From positions 2,526,501 to 2,590,500 of the forward strand of contig NZ_SGXG01000001.1 of assembly GCF_004216715.1 (NCBI RefSeq): a DNA stretch of 64,000 nt. The letters are read 5' to 3'. The notes beneath the pieces were generated by a model that was not told where the DNA came from, made no database searches, and saw nothing but the letters and a program-made list of their open reading frames with translations. The translations under genes and the position numbers were made by a program. The stretch is from Cecembia calidifontis. GTDB taxonomy: Bacteria; Bacteroidota; Bacteroidia; Cytophagales; Cyclobacteriaceae. How positions within the stretch are numbered: the stretch's first letter is position 1; each line of letters begins with the position of its first letter. This document shows positions 56,832 through 64,000 of this stretch, in pieces.

Positions 56832-57631
56832 ATATACCATTCCTGTTTTCCTTTTGCTTTTCTGGCAATAGTCAGGTAATACTCAGGTTCTATTTCCAAA
56901 TGCCAAGATTCAAAAATCATTTTTTTATCATCCTGGTGGTGGTGCATGGTAGAATAATTGATCAATCCGGCTTCATGCAGGTTGATATACAGCCCATCAT
57001 CAGTTCTCATCATCAATGCTGTTTGAACGCTTGTCGGAGAAAAAGAAGTTTGGGAAATTTTCTATGTGAAAGAGGATTCCCTTAGTCCTCTGATTTCGAA
57101 AAGACTCGATTCACTATATATACTCATGGGTTACATAATCTCCTTCAATCCAAAAAGACATATAATCTCCTGACATTTAAAATTGGTCCCTTTCTTCTTT
57201 CAGAATAAAGTGGGCAAGATTAGCCTAGACCGGAAACTCGTATCGAAAACCTAATCCCTCGTCAAATAGGCGGAAGCGTATGATGAGCTGACGGTCAGTT
57301 GATGCATGGTTCAAGAAGACTGCCATTTCATGGTAATGGTTCCTGATTTGGGATTCTTCTCCCCATACTGGCTCCCAAATTTCATCAAACCGCTGATGCT
57401 TTACCTCAAGAATATTGAAACCATCTAAAAGTGAAGGTTTATTTTTCAATTCCAAACCCAATTTACTGGTCAAAATGACCGGTTTTCCTTTTTAGGATAA
57501 AGCATACGTTGATGCTCCCTCCTGTAATTCAAATCCAAATTGAAGTAATCCGTAAGGGGATTGAATTGTATGTGACCAGACGAGCAAGGGAATAAGAGGA
57601 AGAAAGAGAAGAGGGAAAAACCGTCTAAGAA

Positions 57632-60343
57632 TCATGATTGTGGGTTTAGTTTATTATAAAATATTTTGAAAACCTCCATGATCAGGATGATGGGTAATGC
57701 AAGGGACAAAATGATACCCCATTCCCTTAAAGTTATTGGATGGATTCTGAGTAGACCTTGCATAAATGGAATATGCATACTTGCAATATGAACACCCTGA
57801 GCAGCAAGTACTAAAATTATAAGCCATATATTTTTTAACAAAGGGATCCTAAACGTGGATTTTCTTTCGGATCTACAGTTGAAAATATGGAAGTTTTGTA
57901 GGAAAACCATGAGCAACAAGACCAAGTTTCGGGCATATTGTTCTTCCATATTCTGGTAATTGATCAAGTAAAACCAATATCCAAAGGCAATGGCCCCAAT
58001 AAAGAACCCTGAAATGAGGATTTGCTTGCTCATAATCTGGTTAAAGATACCTTCGCTGGGTTTTCTGGGCTTTCTTCCCATGGTTTCAGGTTCGCCGGCT
58101 TCAAAGGCGAGCGCTTTGTCCTGAATGCCGTTGGTCACTAGGTTGAGCCAAAGCAGCTGTACAGCCAGCAAAGGAAGCGGAAGGCCTGCTATGATTGCCA
58201 TCAGAAACATGAAGACTTCTGCTGCCCCAGTAGAAACCAATAAATAGATTACTTTCCTCACATTGTCATAAGCAAATCTTCCTTCTTCAACGCCTGCAAC
58301 GATCGAAGAAAAATTGTCATCAACCACGATCATAGCACCTACATCCTTGGCAACATCGGTGCCGGAACCCATGGCCACTCCTATATTGGCCCGCCTGAGG
58401 GCAGGGGCATCATTGACACCATCACCGGTAACTGCAACAAATTCACCCGCTTTGATCAGTGAATCCACGATTTCCAATTTTTGCTGTGGAGAGACCCTTG
58501 CAAAAACAGAAGTAGACAATACCAAATCTTTAAATTTTTGATTTTCAGGGTTTCCTGACCGGCTTAGCATTTTTCCTGTAACCACTGTGTGATTGTTTTC
58601 CTGTATACCAAGTTCTGTTGCGATATTGGCAGCTGTTGCGGGGTGGTCCCCTGTTATCATAATTACCTTGATTCCTGCTTTTTTACATTTTTCAACAGCT
58701 GTCTTGGCTTCTGCTCTCAATGGGTCAATGAAACATATCAATCCAATGAAATCAAGTGAAGGGATTTGATTTTCCAGGTCAGTTTCTGAATTTTTAAAAT
58801 TTGAAACTAGCCCTTCTGCAAATGCAAGCACCCTGTACCCGTTTGCGGCCAAATCATCCGCCTGTTGATGTATTTTTTCCTTAGTGGAAGGAGTGTTTTC
58901 AGGAAATGAACAAAACTCCAAGACTGTTTCGACGGCACCTTTTAATCCACAGAAAGTTTTTGTTCCCCTTTGGTAAAAAGCTGCAGCAAATTTTTTCTCA
59001 GATTCATAGGGGATTTTGCCTTTCAGTTTAAAAGTATTTCTGATTTCAGTAGGGTTCATATGGGCCTTGTAACCCAATCCCAATAAAGCCACATCCATGG
59101 CATCACCATGGTGCTCCCATTGTCCTTCTTTAAACTTCAGTCCGGCTTCATTGGCCAACATGGAAACTTCAATAATTTTTCTCAGATCTGAATGTTTTTC
59201 TAAATCTGATAGAAGCTCATTTTTTTCTTCAAGGTATATTTGCCCCTCACCGTTATAACCTTCTCCTGAAACATGGAAGGATTCCCCATTGGCTAATAAA
59301 ATCTTTTTGACAGTTTGTTGGTTTACAGTAAGTGTTCCTGTCTTGTCGCTGGCGATTACCGTACAGCTTCCTAAACTTTCCACTGAAGTAAGTTTTCTCA
59401 CTATTACATTTCTTTTGGCCATTCTTTTTGTAGCCACTGCAAGAGCTACTGTGAGCGATACAGGTAAACCTTCAGGAATAGCTGATACGGCCAAAGCCAC
59501 CACAAAAAAGAAGATAGCGGCCATATCCATCCCCTGAATACGTAACAAAACCGCCAGAATTACGCTCAGTACAATAACGATGTAAGCAATTTTTTTTGTG
59601 AATTTTTCCATCCTGTGGATCAGAGGTGGTTTAGCTGATTCCCCTTCTGAGACATGCTGGGCTATTTTTCCCACTTCTGTATCCAATCCTGTCCCGATAC
59701 AAATACCTATTCCTCGCCCAGACATGACCGTAGAACCAGCATAGGCTATATTTTTTCTGTCGGCTACTACAGTTTCTTTTTTTACCACTTCGGTGTTTTT
59801 TATGACAGCCTGAGACTCACCGGTCAGGAAACTTTCATCAATTTCGAGACCTTGGACTTCAATCATCCTTAAATCCGCCGGGACTTTATTTCCTGATTCA
59901 AGGAAAACAAGATCTCCTGGAACCAGTTCCTCTGAATCCAAATACTTTTCCGCTCCATCTCTTTTCACTTTTGATCGGATCCTAAGTAATTTTTGCAGAC
60001 TTGCAGCACTTTTCTCGGCATTGAACTCCTGATAAGCCCCGATAGCTGTATTGATCAGGATAACCAAAAAAATGAAAATGGCATCTTCCCCTTCACCAAT
60101 GAGTATTGATGCTATAGCTGCAGCAATCAGGATAAATATCAGGGGGTTGATTAGTTGGCTGATAATTATCTTCCAAATACTGATTTTATGTTTCTCGGGG
60201 AGTTTGTTGGGGCCAAAGGACGCAAATCGTTCTTTTACGGCTGCACTGTCAAGTCCTTCAGGAGACGTCTTGAGTAGCTCAAAAACTTCCTCCTTTTCAA
60301 TGGAATGCCATTTTTTATCCGATATGGAAGATTTTTCAATCAT
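57632..60343 (-). CDS. Cation-transporting P-type ATPase (P2, Ca2+/PMCA-like)
   Basis: ATP-driven cation pump of the inner membrane. 903 residues with the complete P2 layout: actuator motif SFLTGES (184-187), AIPEGLP in M4 (about 298-304), phosphorylation site DKTGTLT (Asp333), a nucleotide domain, TGDGVNDAPALRRANIG, and six C-terminal membrane segments. AIPEGLP and the cation-ATPase N-terminal domain (WHSIEKEEVFELLKTSPEG) point to Ca2+ or a related ion; Na+ or K+ cannot be excluded. Last intact gene of a minus-strand cluster; the GH97 remnant follows by a 4-bp overlap. Confidence 0.92.
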   Translation of the reverse strand: MIEKSSISDKKWHSIEKEEVFELLKTSPEGLDSAAVKERFASFGPNKLPEKHKISIWKIIISQLINPLIFILIAAAIASILIGEGEDAIFIFLVILINTAIGAYQEFNAEKSAASLQKLLRIRSKVKRDGAEKYLDSEELVPGDLVFLESGNKVPADLRMIEVQGLEIDESFLTGESQAVIKNTEVVKKETVVADRKNIAYAGSTVMSGRGIGICIGTGLDTEVGKIAQHVSEGESAKPPLIHRMEKFTKKIAYIVIVLSVILAVLLRIQGMDMAAIFFFVVALAVSAIPEGLPVSLTVALAVATKRMAKRNVIVRKLTSVESLGSCTVIASDKTGTLTVNQQTVKKILLANGESFHVSGEGYNGEGQIYLEEKNELLSDLEKHSDLRKIIEVSMLANEAGLKFKEGQWEHHGDAMDVALLGLGYKAHMNPTEIRNTFKLKGKIPYESEKKFAAAFYQRGTKTFCGLKGAVETVLEFCSFPENTPSTKEKIHQQADDLAANGYRVLAFAEGLVSNFKNSETDLENQIPSLDFIGLICFIDPLRAEAKTAVEKCKKAGIKVIMITGDHPATAANIATELGIQENNHTVVTGKMLSRSGNPENQKFKDLVLSTSVFARVSPQQKLEIVDSLIKAGEFVAVTGDGVNDAPALRRANIGVAMGSGTDVAKDVGAMIVVDDNFSSIVAGVEEGRFAYDNVRKVIYLLVSTGAAEVFMFLMAIIAGLPLPLLAVQLLWLNLVTNGIQDKALAFEAGEPETMGRKPRKPSEGIFNQIMSKQILISGFFIGAIAFGYWFYLINYQNMEEQYARNLVLLLMVFLQNFHIFNCRSERKSTFRIPLLKNIWLIILVLAAQGVHIASMHIPFMQGLLRIHPITLREWGIILSLALPIILIMEVFKIFYNKLNPQS

Positions 60344-60455
60344 GGCTTTATCTGTTTTATATAGTTCAAATCAATGATACGCTGAACCCATCAATTTTTT
60401 AAGGATCCTTCCGTTAGGTTAATATCAAAAACTACTCTCTTTAAGCTTGGAATAA

Positions 60456-61754
60456 CTAAGATACTGTTTTTAATTTTCTTCCAAACCTTTCGAAGATGGC
60501 TTTTTCAAGATTTTCCCTGTGATCAGGGTGAGCGATATCCCTAAGGGCTTCAGCTCTTTGTCTCAGATTTTTTCCATACAGATAAGCGACACCGAATTCA
60601 GTAACCACATAATGAACGTGAGCCCGTGTGGTTACTACCCCAGCCCCTTCTTTCAAAAAGGGCACAATTTTGCTTTCTCCATTTCTTTTGGTTGACCGCA
60701 ATGCCAAAATGGGTTTCCCTCCTTCCGATAGTGCTGCGCCACGCATAAAATCCATCTGACCGCCTACACCGGAATATTGGTAGCTTCCGATGGAGTCCGC
60801 ACAAACCTGACCTGTTAGGTCAATTTCAAGACAGCTATTGATCGCCACCATTTTTGGGTTTTTTCTGATAATTGCGGAATCATTGGCATATTCTGCTTCT
60901 TGAAAGGTAAATAATGGATTGTCATGAATGGTATCGTAGAGCCTTTTGGTTCCGGCTGCAAATGATGTCAGGACTTTTCCCTTGTGCTTCTTTTTGTAGG
61001 CATTGGTGATGGTGCCAGATTCCAACAAATCAAGAATGCCATTCGAGAACATTTCGGTGTGGACACCCAAATCTTTGTGATTTTTTAAGGCAGCCAATAC
61101 CGCATCAGGAATTGCCCCAACCCCTAACTGAAGTGTAGACCTATCTTCAATCAGTTCAGAAATGTATATGCCGATCTGCCTCTCAACATTTGTGACTTTT
61201 TCTAAATAATTGATTTCATGCAGCGCTTGATCGGTATAAACTGCTGCGTTGAATTTACTGAAATGAATATGTCCATCTCCATGGGTTCTGGGCATATTGG
61301 GATTTACTTGTGCGATTACCTTCTTGGCTGATTCCACCGCCGCTTTTGCTATGTTCACAGACACACCCAAGGAGCAAAAACCATGGGCGTCAGGTTCTGA
61401 GACATGGACTATAGCTACATCCAAGGGCATGATTTTTTTTCTAAAGAGTTGTCCTATTTCACTTAAGAAAAGTGGTATATAATCTCCCCGTTCTGTGTTA
61501 ACTGCAGCACGTATATTGCTGGACACAAAGAAAGAGTTAAAGAAAAAACTTCCTGCATAGTCCTCATCTGCTAAGGGCATAGGCCCAAAAGTGGAAATGC
61601 TAACCAACTCCACATTACTGAGCGTTTCTTTTCTTTTTGCCAGCTCTTCAAGAATGAAAGTTGGTGTAGCGGCACTTCCATGGACAAAAACCCGCTGATT
61701 GCTTTCAATAAGGTCTAAAGCATTTGAGGCTGATGTAAAGGAATAATTTTTCAT
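60456..61754 (-). CDS. Acetyl-CoA hydrolase/transferase family protein
   Basis: CoA-transferase family I, which moves CoA between acetyl-CoA and a carboxylate such as 4-hydroxybutyrate, butyrate or succinate. 432 residues: FVHGSAATPTFILEELAKR near the start, VHVSEPDAHGFCSLGVSVN, LQLGVGAIPDAVLAAL and the diagnostic YSGVGGQMDFMRGAALS. The catalytic Glu is probably that in INSCLEIDLTGQV. Start overlaps the stop of the upstream ATPase remnant by 4 bp and 112 bp separates it from the next ATPase. Which CoA acceptor is used cannot be told. Confidence 0.88.
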   Translation of the reverse strand: MKNYSFTSASNALDLIESNQRVFVHGSAATPTFILEELAKRKETLSNVELVSISTFGPMPLADEDYAGSFFFNSFFVSSNIRAAVNTERGDYIPLFLSEIGQLFRKKIMPLDVAIVHVSEPDAHGFCSLGVSVNIAKAAVESAKKVIAQVNPNMPRTHGDGHIHFSKFNAAVYTDQALHEINYLEKVTNVERQIGIYISELIEDRSTLQLGVGAIPDAVLAALKNHKDLGVHTEMFSNGILDLLESGTITNAYKKKHKGKVLTSFAAGTKRLYDTIHDNPLFTFQEAEYANDSAIIRKNPKMVAINSCLEIDLTGQVCADSIGSYQYSGVGGQMDFMRGAALSEGGKPILALRSTKRNGESKIVPFLKEGAGVVTTRAHVHYVVTEFGVAYLYGKNLRQRAEALRDIAHPDHRENLEKAIFERFGRKLKTVS

Positions 61755-64000
61755 GAAACGCGGAATTTATAATACTTAAAGATTTCAGTGGCCCAGAATA
61801 CCAAGGATGAAAGGCTGGCCCACAATAAGAATTCCCAAAAAGAAATAGGCTGGAATTTGAAGGCGTAAGAAAGTACTGGGATTTCAATGATTAATATAGT
61901 AATCAATATAGAAATAATCAGGGCATAATTCAACCATTTGTTAGAGAAAATTCCAAGTGATAAAACGGAGCCATTCAAGTTTCTCATATTGAGTGCGTTG
62001 AACAGCTGACTGAATGCCAATGAAATAAATGTCAAAGTCCTTGCTTTTTCTATCCCTTCTGGTAAATACCACCAAAATGCAAAAATGGCCAAGGAGGTCA
62101 TGATTAACGTACTGATGATCAAAAAGGGGACTATGCTCTTGTTGATGATGTTTTCATTGGGGGCAATAGGAGGGTAGGTTAATTCGTTCCCTTTTCCCTT
62201 TTCAGTAGCAAGGGCTTTGTCACAAAAACCATCTGTGACGATGTTGATCCATAAAATCTGAGTGGCAGTTAATGGTATGGGTAATCCAAACAATACTGTC
62301 AAAATCAGTGTGAAAATTTCGGCAAAGTTGGTGGTAATCAAAAAGAAAGAAGTTCTCCTGGCATTGTTGAAGACTATCCTTCCCTGTTCCACAGCTTTGA
62401 CAATAGTAGCAAAATTATCATCGGCCAAAACCATCATGGACGCATCTTTGGCCACATCGGTTCCCATTATCCCCATGGAAATCCCAATATCTGCCTGTTT
62501 GAGGGCAGGGGCATCATTGACCCCATCTCCGGTCATGGCTATGAGTGAGCCGTTTTTCTGAAGAGATTTGGCGATTTTCAACTTCATCATTGGGGTAAGT
62601 CTTGAGAAAACATCCACTTCTTGCACGGCTCGATCAAATTCATCGTCATTCATTTTGGCAAGTTCAAGTTCCGATAATACTTTTTCTCTGCCCGCTCTTA
62701 CAATTCCAACTTCCTTTCCTATGGATAGTGCTGTGGAGGCATGATCCCCTGTGGCCATGATTACCCTTATTCCGGCTTGGTGACAGGATTTCAAAGCTTC
62801 ATGAACTCCTGGTCTTGGAGGATCTATCATCCCGGCCAGTCCAACAAACTCCAGGTCTTTGCCTTCTATTGAATCTTCTTCTTCCTTTTTGGCCAGTGCC
62901 AGAACCCGAAGACTTTCAGTTGACCAAAGGTGGATTTTATCTTCAATCAGGGTCTTATCTGTGAGCGGGATCCTTTGGCCATCCTTGTTCCGGGTCATTG
63001 TACAAATGGACATTATGGCTTCAGGAGCGCCCAAATAAAATCTGAGCTTTTTGCCTTCTTTGAGTACAAGGGTTGACCGGTACTTAAGGTCAGAATTGAA
63101 GGCCACATCTTCTAAAATTTCAAGTTCTTTGGTTTTTCCCGCTTTGTTGCCCAAGACCAAAAAAGCAGCTTCCGAAGGGTCTCCGGTAATCTGATACTGA
63201 CCTTTTCCGTTGATTTCTATGGATGAATTGTGGCAATGGGCAGCAATTTCAAAAAGTTGTTCAATTGTAAGAATGTCCTCTTCACTACCATGGAATTGCC
63301 CAATGCTTTCCCAACCTTCACCGGTCACTTTGACATCACTTGTTTCGGGCATCCAAAGTCTGGTGATAGTCATCGTGTTTTGGGTGAGCGTCCCGGTTTT
63401 GTCGGTGATAATAGTGTCCACGGAGCCCAAACTTTCCGTAGCAGTCATTTCCCTGATAATGGCATTTTTCTTGGACATTCGTTATGACCCTACAGCCAAA
63501 ACGATCGAAAGTACAGCAGGTAGACCTTCCGGGATGGTGGCAACAAGAGCGGCCAAAGAAATTAAAAAAGACTCCGATAAAGGGATATCCTGAAAAAGCC
63601 TGGTGACCACAAATAGAACATTGCGGTAGCCATTGCGATCAGGGCCATTTGCTTGGCTAGTTTATCGGTCTTCTTTTGAAAATTTGATTTTTCTCTTTTG
63701 ATTTCCTTAAGCGAACTGGCAATTTCCCCAATGAGCGTTTGGCTTCCTGTCGTGGTCACCACAGCTTTGATGGATCCGGAAGTGACAAAAGTGCTTTTCA
63801 AAACCATGTTGGACTTATCCCCTAAGGCAATTTCTTCTGGATGGACAACGTCAAATTTTTCCACCGGTACGGCCTCACCTGTCAGAGAAGATTCGGTTAC
63901 CCGTGCATTTTTGGCATAAATCACCCGGGCGTCCGCAGGGACATTGTCTCCTTCTTCCAAAACAATAATGTCTCCCGGGACGAGATCCAAAGCATTTACC
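61751..64000 (-). pseudogene. Second P2-type cation ATPase, frameshifted and incomplete at the window edge
   Basis: The gene enters from beyond 64000. Readable segments: DLVPGDIIVLEEGDNVPADA and SSLTGEAVP (actuator) down to ALIAMATAMF; then the frame shifts near 63610-63620 and continues FVVTRLFQDIPLSESF, ATIPEGLPAVLSIVLAVGS; then an in-frame TAA at 63482-63484 precedes RMSKKNAIIREM, DKTGTLT, TGDGVNDAPALKQADIG and the six C-terminal membrane segments ending at 61751. One missing T in TATTTG would repair the shift, and TAA probably replaced a Tyr codon. Two point lesions in an otherwise well-kept gene: either a young pseudogene or sequencing error. Similar to but not a copy of the pump at 57632. 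Confidence 0.8.

Larger units (their letters stand above)
55207..57635 (-). pseudogene. GH97 glycosidase remnant, disrupted by an IS
   Basis: Ancestral alpha-glucosidase/galactosidase of family GH97 (SusB-like). Start ATG 57635 overlaps the stop of the upstream ATPase gene (ATGA) and begins a signal peptide. Lesions: TAA at codon 48 (57492-57494, in LS*KGKPV), TAG at 57225-57227 with continuation in another frame (NLAHFILKEERDQF, FWIEGDYVTHEY), further stops near 57175 and 57118, a frame change before MRTDDGLYINLHEAGL, loss of the whole catalytic barrel (the text jumps from N-domain to C-domain near YYLTIARKAKGKQEWYI), an IS element at 55439, and a frameshift in an A7 run near 55313. The C-terminus ends GGYAIRIFK at 55207. 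Confidence 0.9.

Noticed and set aside
56798..57016. Stand-alone 72-codon minus-strand gene beside the second IS
   Set aside because: It is a fragment of the GH97 remnant, joined at its end to IS sequence, not an independent gene.

Overview
The window looks like a chromosomal segment of a Bacteroidota bacterium, most likely order Cytophagales and near Cyclobacteriaceae. This is inferred from gene content and sequence style; no rRNA or other phylogenetic marker was tested. Supporting signs are AT-rich DNA, no obvious Shine-Dalgarno sites, promoter-like TTTG...TAnnTTTG boxes, many exported lipoproteins, Bacteroidota-type families (DUF2911, short histone H1-like protein, Wzi, SLBB export protein) and intergenic spaces full of palindromic repeats. 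There are no rRNA or tRNA genes that I could recognise, and no CRISPR array.

Layout. 1-1.6 kb: an IS4-family insertion sequence sitting in an intergenic palindrome. 1.6-5.5 kb: a minus-strand fructan/sucrose operon (GH32 lipoprotein, sugar-porter MFS transporter, PfkB fructokinase). 5.6-6.05 kb: a cluster of short palindromes. 6.1-16.2 kb: ordinary genes (thymidylate synthase, RND-type exporter, membrane-anchored EEP phosphatase/nuclease, M24 peptidase lipoprotein, DUF2911 lipoprotein, penicillin-acylase-like hydrolase, small membrane protein). 17.1-39.6 kb: one large plus-strand exopolysaccharide/capsule locus. It opens with a winged-helix regulator behind a near-consensus Bacteroidota promoter. 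It continues with the outer-membrane SLBB exporter, a Wzz-like co-polymerase, four enzymes resembling the Wbp pathway to a 2,3-diacetamido uronic acid, a Wzx-like flippase, an unrecognised exported protein, a Wzy-like polymerase, three glycosyltransferases, Wzi, UDP-glucose dehydrogenase, a WecA/MraY-type initiating transferase and RfbA. The stretch from 26.5 to 35.7 kb is visibly more AT-rich than its surroundings, as expected for a serotype-like swap region.

40.1-42.8 kb: an RHH/MazF toxin-antitoxin pair and an M1 peptidase. 42.9-45.3 kb: the most unusual part, an array of seven full copies of a ~243-bp nested palindrome with ~252-bp period. Where the eighth unit should be, in phase, lies a unit that begins with the same repeat end but carries a GxxExxY-family gene (a small PD-(D/E)XK-like protein). 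A second GxxExxY gene at 17.9 kb has the same kind of flanks, and isolated copies of the repeat lie at 13.0 and 39.8 kb. I propose, as inference, that the GxxExxY units are the gene-bearing forms and the 243-bp repeats the gene-less forms of one element family.

45.4-55.1 kb: histone H1-like protein, an alpha-oxoamine synthase, a biotin carboxylase-DUF1015-Maf operon, an sdaAB-TolC-HlyD operon and a class IV aminotransferase. 55.2-64 kb: a minus-strand cluster of two P-type ATPases around an acetyl-CoA hydrolase/transferase-family gene, followed by a heavily decayed GH97 glycosidase gene that has lost its catalytic barrel, carries stops and frameshifts and is split by a second IS4-family element with a 10-bp target duplication. 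The upstream ATPase runs off the window and carries a frameshift and an in-frame stop.
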